64,000 bases of DNA from Helicobacter mesocricetorum (GTDB taxonomy: Bacteria > Campylobacterota > Campylobacteria > Campylobacterales > Helicobacteraceae). The stretch is taken from the NCBI RefSeq assembly GCF_900198605.1, contig NZ_FZPJ01000009.1:35556-99555 (forward strand), read 5' to 3'. The translations under genes and the position numbers were made by a program. Below the pieces are notes generated by a model. It did no database searches. It saw only the letters and a program-made list of their open reading frames with translations, and was not told the DNA's origin. Position 1 is the first letter of the stretch, and each line of letters opens with the position of its first letter. Below, in pieces: positions 38,036-46,374 of the stretch.

Positions 38036-38737
38036 ATGATGACAGATAATGAAATGGAAGTAAAGTTTGAAGAAGAGCCAAAGAGTAATTTTGGGAAGTT
38101 TTTATGGATTTTAATCTTCCTTATTGCTTTAATACTTGCTATTGGTTTTTATTTGTCAAATCAGCCCTTTGGACAAGAGACTATTGTAAAAATACAAAAT
38201 TTCTTTAAAGAAGAAAAAGGAGGAGGGGAGCAGCTTTATGTTAAAGTTATTGAAGGCACAAAAGACGAAGAGATTAAACGATTACAATTTGCTCTTATGC
38301 AAAAAGAGCAAGAATTAATCAATCTTACTAACTCTATGAATGGCAGCATTAATGTATCCTTTGAGAGAGGAAATACTCTAACGGATATTCGCTATGCTAT
38401 TAAGCCTAAAAATCAAATTATTGCAGAGTGTTTTTCTATGGATGTGGGCAAGTGGAAGATTCCACAAGGATGCTTACTTTCTATCGCGACAAAAGTATCC
38501 CAAGAATTAGAAAAAGATAAGCAAGTAGTGGCTTTTGAAGTGCAAGGTATTGTGGATACTAATCCTTATCGTGGATTATCCCCTGAATTAAAACAAGAGG
38601 GTTTAGCTAGTTTTAGAGCAAGAGAGGCAATTAGGGAAATTTATGCAAAAATACCTAATGCCACAGCCTTTGAAGGTCCTAGCATTCAAAGACCTAATCA
38701 AAGGGGTTATAGCATTAAAGCTTATTTTGTGGAATAA
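38036..38737 (+). CDS. Membrane-anchored periplasmic protein, function unknown
   Basis: 233 residues. A short acidic cytoplasmic N-terminus, one transmembrane helix (FLWILIFLIALILAIGFYL, about 22-41), a short coiled coil (LQFALMQKEQELINL) and a periplasmic domain. The end of that domain (VQGIVDTNPYRGLS...LASFRAREAIREIYAKIP) resembles the OmpA/MotB peptidoglycan-binding pattern, but only loosely. I do not recognise a named family. It shares one base with nadK and follows the J-domain gene by 7 bases. Confidence 0.75.
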   Translation: MMTDNEMEVKFEEEPKSNFGKFLWILIFLIALILAIGFYLSNQPFGQETIVKIQNFFKEEKGGGEQLYVKVIEGTKDEEIKRLQFALMQKEQELINLTNSMNGSINVSFERGNTLTDIRYAIKPKNQIIAECFSMDVGKWKIPQGCLLSIATKVSQELEKDKQVVAFEVQGIVDTNPYRGLSPELKQEGLASFRAREAIREIYAKIPNATAFEGPSIQRPNQRGYSIKAYFVE

Positions 38738-39576
38738 TGAAATCCATTCATACTATTGGCGTTTTCTTGCGCCCTTTTACGCATTCTCTAAAAGAATATT
38801 TTTTTGAATTTCAGGAATTGGCTACTTCTTTGGGGTTTGAGATAATCTTAGAATCCCTTAGCGCAAAAATGATAGGAATGCAAGGTTTGGAGTTTGAAGA
38901 TGTTTGTCGTAGGAGTGATGCCCTGCTTTCTATTGGAGGAGATGGCACTTTAATTTCTGTTGCTAGACGCTCTTTTATCTATCAAAAGCCAATTTTGGGT
39001 ATTAATATGGGGAATTTAGGGTTTTTAACAGATTTGCAAAAAGAGGAAGTAGAAACATTTTTTCCTCTTTTAAAGAGTGGAAATTATAGTATTGCTAATC
39101 ATACGATGCTAGAGGGGAGTATTGATGGAGAGTGCTTTTTTGCCTTAAATGATATTATTTTAAGGCATCTTAATAATGGCTCTATGATACATTTAAAGGC
39201 TTCTATTGATCAAGAATATTTTAATTCCTATTGTGGAGATGGTTTAATTATCGCTACCCCTACGGGTTCTACTGCTTATAATATTAGTGCTGGTGGTGCG
39301 GTGGTTTATCCTTTCTCTTATAATTTATTGCTTACTCCTATTTGCGCACACTCTTTGACACAAAGACCTTTGGTTTTACCCGGAGAATTTGAAGTGGATA
39401 TAGAAGTGGGAAGTAATCAAGAATGTAATGTTGTTATTGATGGACAAGAAAATAAACTTTTGAAGCCTCATCAATGCCTCCATATTAGGGCTTTAAAAAA
39501 TGGGGTAAAGCTTATCCATAATCCCCATTGGAATTATTTTAAAATTCTTCGTCAAAAATTTCATTGGGGGGAATAA
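38737..39576 (+). CDS. nadK: NAD kinase
   Basis: ATP-dependent phosphorylation of NAD to NADP. 279 residues. LLSIGGDGTLISVAR (GGDG motif, about residue 68), LGINMGNLGFLTD, GDGLIIATPTGSTAYNISAGG and LCAHSLTQRPLV-type segments are all diagnostic. Joined to recN by a one-base TAATG overlap, an order conserved in epsilonproteobacteria. Confidence 0.96.
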   Translation: MKSIHTIGVFLRPFTHSLKEYFFEFQELATSLGFEIILESLSAKMIGMQGLEFEDVCRRSDALLSIGGDGTLISVARRSFIYQKPILGINMGNLGFLTDLQKEEVETFFPLLKSGNYSIANHTMLEGSIDGECFFALNDIILRHLNNGSMIHLKASIDQEYFNSYCGDGLIIATPTGSTAYNISAGGAVVYPFSYNLLLTPICAHSLTQRPLVLPGEFEVDIEVGSNQECNVVIDGQENKLLKPHQCLHIRALKNGVKLIHNPHWNYFKILRQKFHWGE

Positions 39577-41132
39577 TGCAAAAATTATTAATCCATAAAA
39601 TTTCAATTTTTAACTCCCCAACCTTTAAAGAAGCGTCTTTTGAACCTAGCCCTTATTTTAATGTTTTTAGCGGTGCAAGTGGAGCTGGTAAATCGGTGTT
39701 AATGGAATCCATCTTGGCACTTTTTGGGTTAAGGGAGTGTAATGCTTGTAAATTGGAAGCTTACTTAGAGCTAGAGGGGATACCTGAAGCATTTGAAGAT
39801 TTTATTGATGAGGGAGAGGTTGTTTTAAGCATTGTAAAAAAAGAAAAAGTTAGTTATTTTCTTAATGCTCAAAAAATTCCTAAAAAAAAGATTCAAGAGT
39901 TATTTTCTCCTTTTTTAAAGCATTTAGCGACAAAGAGAGGTGAAGATTTAAATCAAGAAAATTTAATATTTGTTTTGGATAGTTATTGTCAGCTTAAAAG
40001 TGGTATTCATCAACAAAAGCTTGATAGCTATCACCAAAGTCTTATAGAATATCAAAAAAGTAAAAAAATTTTAGAAACAATAGAGCGGGAATCTTTGCAG
40101 GTTTATGAGCTTAAAGAGTTTGTGCGCTTTGAGATTCAAAAGTTAGAGTCTCTAGCTCCTAAAGAGGGGGAATATGAAGAGCTTTTAGAGCTTAAAAAAG
40201 CAATTTCCAAAAAAGAAAAAATCGCACAAAGCCTTCAGGAGGTTTTAGAAATTTTAAGTCATAGCCATAAAATTTCAAATTTCTTAGATCTTATTGGCGA
40301 AACTAATAGCTCTATTTTAGAATCTTTTAATGAGCTTGAATTAATCTGTGAGAGGGAAAATGAATATTTAACAGAATTGCAAGAGAGCAATATTGAAACA
40401 ATCTTAAGCCGCTTGGAAGAATTAAGCTCTTTAAAGCATAGGTATGGAGGAGTTAAAGAAGCATTAGAATATTTAGAAAATAAAAAAGAAGAATTAAAAA
40501 AATATGAAAATATAGAGGAGAATTTAAAAGAGGCTAGAACATCTCTAAGAGTAGCCAAAGAAGCATTATTAAAACATACAGAAGTGCTTTTATGTTCTAG
40601 AAAGCAATATTTAGGGGATTTTACAAAGGATTTAAATGCTATTTTGATAACCCTAAAGATGCCCCAAGTAAAAATAGAACTTCTTTATCAAAACTCCTTG
40701 CAAGAGTCTTTGGGGGATATTTTTCTTTCAATGGTTTTTTTGCCTAATACTGCATTAAATAACCTAAGCTCCGGGGAAGCTAATCGTTTAAGGCTTGCTT
40801 TGTTGCTTATCCAAAATACAGAAATTAAAAATCAAGCCATTATTATTTTAGATGAAATTGATGCGAATTTAAGTGGAGAAGAATCTCAAGGGGTGGGTGA
40901 GATATTAAAAAAGCTCTCTAGCAATTTTCAAATCTTTGCAATCTCTCATCAGCCCCATATGCCAAGTTTGGCAACTAAACATTTTTTGGTGCAAAAACAA
41001 GCAGAAACATCGAAAATTATAGAATTAGACAAGGTAGGTAGGATTGAAGAAATTGCAAGAATGATAAGCGGAAAAAACATTACCAAAGAAGCCATAGATT
41101 TTGCAACACAATGCCTTAAAGACTTAGAATGA
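39576..41132 (+). CDS. recN: DNA repair protein RecN
   Basis: SMC-like ATPase acting in double-strand-break repair. 518 residues, with Walker A GASGAGKSVLMESI (about 33-46), a long central coiled coil (about 160-340), the ABC signature LSSGEANRLRLALLL (about 393) and Walker B IIILDEIDANLSGEE. The usual ATG at 39576 (after a GGGGGGA ribosome-binding site) is chosen over the ATG at 39564. Overlaps the next gene by ATGA. Confidence 0.95.
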   Translation: MQKLLIHKISIFNSPTFKEASFEPSPYFNVFSGASGAGKSVLMESILALFGLRECNACKLEAYLELEGIPEAFEDFIDEGEVVLSIVKKEKVSYFLNAQKIPKKKIQELFSPFLKHLATKRGEDLNQENLIFVLDSYCQLKSGIHQQKLDSYHQSLIEYQKSKKILETIERESLQVYELKEFVRFEIQKLESLAPKEGEYEELLELKKAISKKEKIAQSLQEVLEILSHSHKISNFLDLIGETNSSILESFNELELICERENEYLTELQESNIETILSRLEELSSLKHRYGGVKEALEYLENKKEELKKYENIEENLKEARTSLRVAKEALLKHTEVLLCSRKQYLGDFTKDLNAILITLKMPQVKIELLYQNSLQESLGDIFLSMVFLPNTALNNLSSGEANRLRLALLLIQNTEIKNQAIIILDEIDANLSGEESQGVGEILKKLSSNFQIFAISHQPHMPSLATKHFLVQKQAETSKIIELDKVGRIEEIARMISGKNITKEAIDFATQCLKDLE

Positions 41133-42466
41133 ATTTGAATCTATTAAAGAGATTTGCTTTCTTTTTAAATCATAATTCCCCGCTTAAACTTCGTCTCATT
41201 AAACGCATAGGGGACAATCTTTTTAAATTGCAAATTGGAGCGAATACCTTTTATTTTGATTTAAGTCGGGGGAAAAGTAGTATTTTTGTTACTGAGGATT
41301 TATTACTCTCTCCTAAGAGTTATAATGCACCTTTTGATAAGAGTTTAGAGAAGTATTGCGCAAATGCTTTTATTATAAAGGCACAAGTTGATGGGGAGAA
41401 TAGGATATTACAGCTCTTTTTAGAGACAAAGAAGAGTTATAAGGCTTTAGAGGTTATTTTACAAGCAGAATTTACAGGCAGGAATACAAATCTTATTTTA
41501 TTAAACAAAGAACAAGTGGTTTTAGATGCTTTGCGTCATATTACCCCCTCACAATCTTTTCGTGAAGTTCGCATTAATAAGAAGTTATTGCCATTGCCAC
41601 AACCCCCATCTAAAAAAGTTATTACAAAGAGAGAAGAAAATGTAGAAGAAGATTTATTGATGGATTTTAAAAATCTCTTTTTTTGTAAAAAGCAAGAGGT
41701 TTTAGGGCAAAAAATTTTGAAAGTTAGCCACCATATCCAGCAAAAAATTCTACATCTTCAAGGGATTCTTCAAACTTTAGAGAATCAAGAATTATTAGAG
41801 CAAAAAGCCAAAGAAGAATTAGGGCTTGGAAAAACAATTATTCATAATCTTTACCATCTTTTGGATTTTAAAGGTAAAGAGATTGTATTAGAAGGGAAAC
41901 TTATAGTATTGCCACCTAAGGCGCATTCACTCTCTCAAGCTGCCCAAATATTTTTTGAAAACTCCAAAAAACTGCATAAAAAAGCAAAAAATATTTATCT
42001 TCAAGAAAACCATTTGCAAGAAAAAATAGATTTTTACCAAAATCTCTTAGAGATGGTTCAAAATGTAACAAATATAAATGATTTAGAAATTTTGGATTCT
42101 AATTTTCAAAAAGACAGCAAGAAGAAAAAAAACGATAAAGCTTTTGAAAGCTTTTTTATCGAGGGCTTTAAGGTATCTATTGGCAAAAATGAGAGAGAGA
42201 ATATTGCGCTTTTAAAAGAAGCTAGGGCAGAAGATTTATGGTTGCATATTAGGAATATTCCAAGCTCACATTGTATTATTCATTGTGGAAGAAACAAGAT
42301 TCCTGATATAATAATTTACAAAGCAGCACAGATTTTAGTGGGATTGCTTAAAAGTTATGGCGGGAGTTATGAAGTTGATTATACAAAAAGGAAATTTGTA
42401 AAAATCCTAGAAGGCGCAAGGGTAGTGTATGCAAAAGAGCAAACGCTTAGCCTTATAAAGGAGTAA
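41129..42466 (+). CDS. rqcH: RqcH/NFACT-family ribosome quality control protein
   Basis: 445 residues. N-terminal NFACT-N region (RLIKRIGDNLFKLQI...FEFTGRNTNLILL-type strand), a middle coiled coil and a C-terminal NFACT-R domain with ARAEDLWLHIRNIPSSHCII. Bacterial members (RqcH, formerly FbpA or fibronectin-binding) bind obstructed large ribosomal subunits and add alanine tails to stalled peptides. The family name fibronectin-binding protein is historical. H. pylori carries the equivalent gene beside recN (HP1392 type). Shorter than Bacillus RqcH (about 570), as is usual for Helicobacter. Confidence 0.88.
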   Translation: MNLNLLKRFAFFLNHNSPLKLRLIKRIGDNLFKLQIGANTFYFDLSRGKSSIFVTEDLLLSPKSYNAPFDKSLEKYCANAFIIKAQVDGENRILQLFLETKKSYKALEVILQAEFTGRNTNLILLNKEQVVLDALRHITPSQSFREVRINKKLLPLPQPPSKKVITKREENVEEDLLMDFKNLFFCKKQEVLGQKILKVSHHIQQKILHLQGILQTLENQELLEQKAKEELGLGKTIIHNLYHLLDFKGKEIVLEGKLIVLPPKAHSLSQAAQIFFENSKKLHKKAKNIYLQENHLQEKIDFYQNLLEMVQNVTNINDLEILDSNFQKDSKKKKNDKAFESFFIEGFKVSIGKNERENIALLKEARAEDLWLHIRNIPSSHCIIHCGRNKIPDIIIYKAAQILVGLLKSYGGSYEVDYTKRKFVKILEGARVVYAKEQTLSLIKE

Positions 42467-42468
42467 AG

Positions 42469-42786
42469 ATGGCTGTAAATCCTATAGGTAATGTTACTTA
42501 TATTAATCAAAATGCACAAGTTGGTTCTACACAATATGCTAATGCTCAAGTAAAGGGAGATTTTCAGGCAATGGTTAATCTTCAGATTATGGAAGAGAAG
42601 CAAAATGAGATTGAAGAAGTTCGTCCTACCGAAGAAACTCTAAAAAGTGATGAAGATGCAAAAGGTCAAGCAAGAGAAGAGGACGAAGAAAAAAAACAAG
42701 CTAAAAAAGAATATGAAGAAAAAGAAGAAGATAGTATAGAAGTGGGAGAAGATGGGATTATTAAACATTTAGATATTTCTATCTAA
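42469..42786 (+). CDS. Small acidic protein of unknown function (HP1391-type position)
   Basis: 105 residues, starting two bases after rqcH with its own AAGGAG site inside the rqcH end. The first half is Asn/Gln-rich (NVTYINQNAQVGSTQY), the second half is a run of Glu/Lys/Asp (about 50-95) that should be a highly charged helix, and the end is hydrophobic (IIKHLDISI). No known domain. A protein in the same position next to the RqcH gene exists in H. pylori. Confidence 0.7.
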   Translation: MAVNPIGNVTYINQNAQVGSTQYANAQVKGDFQAMVNLQIMEEKQNEIEEVRPTEETLKSDEDAKGQAREEDEEKKQAKKEYEEKEEDSIEVGEDGIIKHLDISI

Positions 42787-42808
42787 AGGGCATTTAAAGT
42801 TTTTTTTG
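42768..42808 (+). terminator. Possible terminator after the dynamin-to-rqcH gene block
   Basis: A perfect 8-bp hairpin, TTTAGATA-TTTC-TATCTAAA (42768-42787), overlaps the stop codon of the small acidic protein. A T8 run begins 13 bases later. The gap between stem and T-run makes this a weak terminator at best; readthrough into sodB is possible. Confidence 0.4.
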
Positions 42809-42830
42809 TTTTTTATTTTGTAAAATTTGT

Positions 42831-42860
42831 TTTAAGGTTTATACCTTAAATTCTATATAA
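42831..42860 (+). promoter_or_regulatory. sodB promoter with an operator-like inverted repeat
   Basis: TTTAAGG-TTTATA-CCTTAAA (42831-42850), a perfect 7-6-7 palindrome, lies immediately upstream of a TATATAA -10 box (42854-42860), where a repressor would block RNA polymerase. It does not match the TAATAAT-type Fur box well. AAGGA precedes the sodB ATG. Confidence 0.5.
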
Positions 42861-42872
42861 ACAAGGAAAGAT

Positions 42873-43499
42873 ATGTTTAAATTACGCACATTGCCTTTTG
42901 GTGAAATTGAAAATTTTATTAGTAAAGAAACTTGTGAATTCCATTATGGGAAGCATCATCAAACTTATATTAATAACTTGAATAATCTTGTTAAGGGAAC
43001 AGAGTTTGAATCCGCAGGGCTTTTTGATATTGTAACAAAGGCACAAGGTGGGATTTTTAATAATGCTGCACAAATTTATAATCACGATTTTTATTGGGAC
43101 TGTATTTCTCCTAATCAAACCCAACAAAGTGATGAATTAAAAGTGGCTATTAATGAATCTTTTGGGAGTTTTGATAAATTTAAAGAAGCATTTTTGCAAT
43201 CTGCTACAACACTTTTTGGTTCTGGATGGTGTTGGGTTGTTTATAATCCAAATTCTAAGAAATTAGAAATTGTTCAAACAAGTAATGCACAAACTCCTGT
43301 AACTCAAGGATTAATTCCTATTTTGGTGGTTGATGTTTGGGAACACGCTTATTATGTAGATTATAGAAACGCACGTCCGGGATATTTAGATAAATTTTTT
43401 AATCACATTCATTGGGTTTTTGTTTCTAAAGCCTTAGAATGGGCTAAAAAAGAGGGTATGAATTCTGTGAAGTTTTATATAGATTCTTTACACTCTTAA
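42873..43499 (+). CDS. sodB: Iron superoxide dismutase
   Basis: Removes superoxide. 208 residues; iron/manganese family with metal ligands in EFHYGKHHQTYINNL (first His), IYNHDFYWDCI, and VVDVWEHAYYVDYRNARPGYL (Asp and His). The FNNAAQIYNH and LFGSGWCWVV segments are typical of the iron type found in Helicobacter and Campylobacter. It stands between an operator-like palindrome and a Mn2+-riboswitch-controlled transporter gene. Confidence 0.96.
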   Translation: MFKLRTLPFGEIENFISKETCEFHYGKHHQTYINNLNNLVKGTEFESAGLFDIVTKAQGGIFNNAAQIYNHDFYWDCISPNQTQQSDELKVAINESFGSFDKFKEAFLQSATTLFGSGWCWVVYNPNSKKLEIVQTSNAQTPVTQGLIPILVVDVWEHAYYVDYRNARPGYLDKFFNHIHWVFVSKALEWAKKEGMNSVKFYIDSLHS

Positions 43500-43521
43500 T
43501 AGGCACTTAAGTAGTTTGTGT

Positions 43522-43527
43522 TATAAT
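43522..43527 (+). promoter_or_regulatory. -10 box before the riboswitch
   Basis: TATAAT in TTGTGTTATAATCCC, only 22 bases after the sodB stop. The start site would be near 43534, directly before the P1 helix of the riboswitch. Confidence 0.65.
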
Positions 43528-43537
43528 CCCGCCTCAT

Positions 43538-43704
43538 TGTGAGGGAGTAGTAAGCAAGAAACTTTCTTGTGGTAAGCCAACATACTGGTAGTATTAGTAT
43601 CTATTAATAGTTATCTGGTTTTACCTTAAATTATGAGACTCATATATAACGAAATCGCTATATATGATTCCCTCTTTGCATTTGGCTCATATATAGTAAA
43701 GGAG
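43538..43704 (+). promoter_or_regulatory. Candidate yybP-ykoY (Mn2+) riboswitch and expression platform
   Basis: Conserved elements in order: P1 5' strand TTGTGAG (43538-43543), GGAGTAG loop (43544-43550), a CAAGAA/TTCTTG hairpin, GGTAA (43571) pairing with TTACC (43621), the CCAACATACT segment (43577-43586), GAGAC (43635-43639), and P1 3' strand CTCA (43639-43642). These are the signature parts of the yybP-ykoY manganese aptamer. Downstream, TATATATGA (43659-43667) can pair either with TCATATATA (43640-43648) or with TCATATATAG (43687-43696), right before the AAAGGAG site. GAGGGAGT (43541-43548) can also pair with ATTCCCTC (43667-43674). The gene controlled is a cation P-type ATPase, a known target class. 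Confidence 0.72.
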
Positions 43705-43708
43705 CTTA

Positions 43709-46321
43709 ATGCAATCACGAGATTACCTTTCTATTCTTTTACAAAAATATGATACTAATATAAGTTTTGGATTAACCCATCAACAGGTTTTAGAAAATGA
43801 AAGAAAATTTGGTAAAAATTCTTTAGATAAATCTCAAAAAACCCCATTATTCAAACAGCTTCTTGAAATTTTCAAAGAACCTATTATGGTGCTATTGCTT
43901 TTTGCAGCATTTTTGGCATTAGCGGTTAATATCTATGAATTCTTGTTTCATCAAGAAGGAAATTTTTTAGAGACTATAGGAATTTTTATCGCTATTTTTT
44001 TGTCGGCATTTATTACCTTAGCTATGGAAAATAGGAGCAACAAAGCCTTTGAAAGCCTTAATAAATTCTCAAAAGACAATAAGGTGAGGGTTATACGCGA
44101 TGGAAAAATGCAATTCATTGGAGAGGAGAATATTGTTGTAGGAGATATTATTTTTTTAGAAAGTGGGGATAAAATTCCAAGTGATTGCAGGATTTTGCGA
44201 TGTCAAGATTTATTTTGTGATGAATCAAGTCTTACAGGGGAGAGCTTCCCAGTCGCTAAATCTGCCACTAAATCCGCATTGAAAGAATCTTTTAATGAGG
44301 GGACGCTTTATAAGGGTTGCTTTATTGTGCAAGGGAATGTAAAGGCATTGTGTATAGCTGTTGGCAATCAAACAGAGTTTGGAAAAATAGCCTTAGCATT
44401 AAATACTATCTCTAGCATTAACACACCTTTGCAAGAAAAGCTTAAGAGTTTGGGTAAGAAAATCACCATTTTTGGGGTTTTAGCGGCAGTTTTAGCATTT
44501 TTTATCCAAATAGGATTTTTTTTCTTACAAGGAGGGGTTGGGTTTGAAAGGATTGCTGATATTTTTGTTTCAAGCATTGTCTTGATTGTGGCTTGTGTTC
44601 CAGAGGGATTACCAGCTATTGTAGCAATTTCTTTGGCACTCAATATTATTAAAATGTCCAAACAAAATGCTTTAGTTAAAAAGCTGGTAGCTTGTGAGAG
44701 TATTGGCTGTGTTAATATTATTTGTTCGGACAAAACAGGAACACTTACGCAAAATCAAATGTGTGTGGAACAGAGTTTTATTAGGGATAGAATTTTTAAA
44801 GATGGTAAAACCCTTGATGAAATCCCTAATAGTCATTTTAAAGATTCTATGATATTTTTACTCAACAATGCAGTATTAAACTCTACCGCAGAGGTTACTT
44901 TAGAGGATGGAAAGTATAAATTTATAGGCAATCCCACAGAATGCGCTCTCTTGGTTTATGGTTATAAGTTGGGGGTGGATTATAAGCAAATGCGTGCAAA
45001 AACCAAGATAATACAAACTTATCCATTCTCTTCGGAGACTAAAAATATGACAACAATTATTGAAGTGGGGAATGATAAGATAGCATTTAGTAAGGGTAGT
45101 CCAGAAAAAATTCTCACACAATGTGATTTGATGCAATGTCAAGACTTACAAAAAATACAAAAACAAATACTTTATTACCAACAACAAGCCTATCGTGTAA
45201 TAGCTTTTGCTTATAGGGTTTTATCTCCTATAAAGAATGATAATCATACAAGGGAAAGCATAGAAAGCAAAATGGAGTTTTGTGGGTTTGTTGCAATTAT
45301 AGATCCTTTGCGTTTAGATGTTTTTGAGGCTATTTGTGATTGTAAAAAGGCTGGAATTGAAGTTAAGATGCTTACAGGAGATAGTCTTGAAACCGCTAAA
45401 GCTGTTGGTAAAACATTAGGATTATTAGAAGGAGATTCTATGGCACTTGAAGCAAAGGATATAGAATTAATGACAAAAGAGCAGTTATTGCAGAGTTTGC
45501 CAAAGATTAAAATTATTGCACGTTCTACTCCAAGCATTAAAATGCAAATTGTAAATATCCTTAAATCTGTCGGGAATGTTGTAGCACTTACAGGCGATGG
45601 GATTAATGATGCTCCAGCCCTTAAGAATGCAGATGTAGGGATTGCTATGGGTATTAGTGGGACAGAAGTTTCCAAAGAAGCAAGCGATATTGTGCTTTTA
45701 GATGATAGCTTTACTACAATTGTGAAAGCAATAGAGTGGGGTAGGGGGATTTATCAGAATTTTCAGAGGTTTATACAATTCCAGCTTATTGTTAATCTCT
45801 CATCGGTGATTATTGTCTTAGGGGTTGTTATTATGGGGTTTTCAAGCCCATTTACGGCTTTAGAACTTTTATGGGTAAATTTGATTATGGATGGACCTCC
45901 TGCCATTATTTTAGCTCTAGAGCCAATCTCTAAAAACCTTATGCGGCAAAAACCCATAAAACGGAATGCTAATATTTTAACAAAAGATATGTTGGTGTTA
46001 ATCATTGTTAGTGGAGTATTTATTAGTTTTGTTTGCCTTATGCAATATTTTACAAACTTTTTAGGAGCTAATGAAGAAGAAAAATCTAGCGCACTTTTTA
46101 CTCTTTTTGTTGTATTCCAACTCTTTAGTGCTTTTAATGCAAGAGAGTTAAGCTATCAAAGCATTTTAGTAAATTTTATGAATAATTCCTTAATGCTTAG
46201 TGTATTCCTTTTAACTTTTATTCTACAGATTCTTATCGTTGAATTTGGGGGAGAGGCTTTTGGGGTTAATCCTTTGTCTTTAGAATTATGGAGTAAATCT
46301 TATTGGTGGGCTTTAGCGTGA
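43709..46321 (+). CDS. Calcium-type (P2) P-type cation ATPase
   Basis: Inner-membrane ATP-driven cation exporter, 870 residues. N-terminal cation-ATPase domain, TGES actuator loop (about 177), M4 ion motif ACVPEGLPAIVAISLA, phosphorylated Asp in CSDKTGTLTQNQM (about 340), nucleotide-binding KGSPEKIL, hinge LTGDGINDAPALKNADVGIAMG (about 628), and C-terminal helices. The PEGL motif places it with SERCA/PMCA-like Ca2+ and Mn2+ pumps, not heavy-metal CPx pumps. With the upstream Mn2+ riboswitch the substrate is likely Mn2+ or Ca2+/Mn2+ efflux. AAAGGAG lies 4 bases before the ATG. Confidence 0.93.
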   Translation: MQSRDYLSILLQKYDTNISFGLTHQQVLENERKFGKNSLDKSQKTPLFKQLLEIFKEPIMVLLLFAAFLALAVNIYEFLFHQEGNFLETIGIFIAIFLSAFITLAMENRSNKAFESLNKFSKDNKVRVIRDGKMQFIGEENIVVGDIIFLESGDKIPSDCRILRCQDLFCDESSLTGESFPVAKSATKSALKESFNEGTLYKGCFIVQGNVKALCIAVGNQTEFGKIALALNTISSINTPLQEKLKSLGKKITIFGVLAAVLAFFIQIGFFFLQGGVGFERIADIFVSSIVLIVACVPEGLPAIVAISLALNIIKMSKQNALVKKLVACESIGCVNIICSDKTGTLTQNQMCVEQSFIRDRIFKDGKTLDEIPNSHFKDSMIFLLNNAVLNSTAEVTLEDGKYKFIGNPTECALLVYGYKLGVDYKQMRAKTKIIQTYPFSSETKNMTTIIEVGNDKIAFSKGSPEKILTQCDLMQCQDLQKIQKQILYYQQQAYRVIAFAYRVLSPIKNDNHTRESIESKMEFCGFVAIIDPLRLDVFEAICDCKKAGIEVKMLTGDSLETAKAVGKTLGLLEGDSMALEAKDIELMTKEQLLQSLPKIKIIARSTPSIKMQIVNILKSVGNVVALTGDGINDAPALKNADVGIAMGISGTEVSKEASDIVLLDDSFTTIVKAIEWGRGIYQNFQRFIQFQLIVNLSSVIIVLGVVIMGFSSPFTALELLWVNLIMDGPPAIILALEPISKNLMRQKPIKRNANILTKDMLVLIIVSGVFISFVCLMQYFTNFLGANEEEKSSALFTLFVVFQLFSAFNARELSYQSILVNFMNNSLMLSVFLLTFILQILIVEFGGEAFGVNPLSLELWSKSYWWALA

Positions 46322-46374
46322 TTGTATTAGGAGAGTGCTTGAGGTTTATCCAAAGGAGAGCAAAAGCTATGAGC

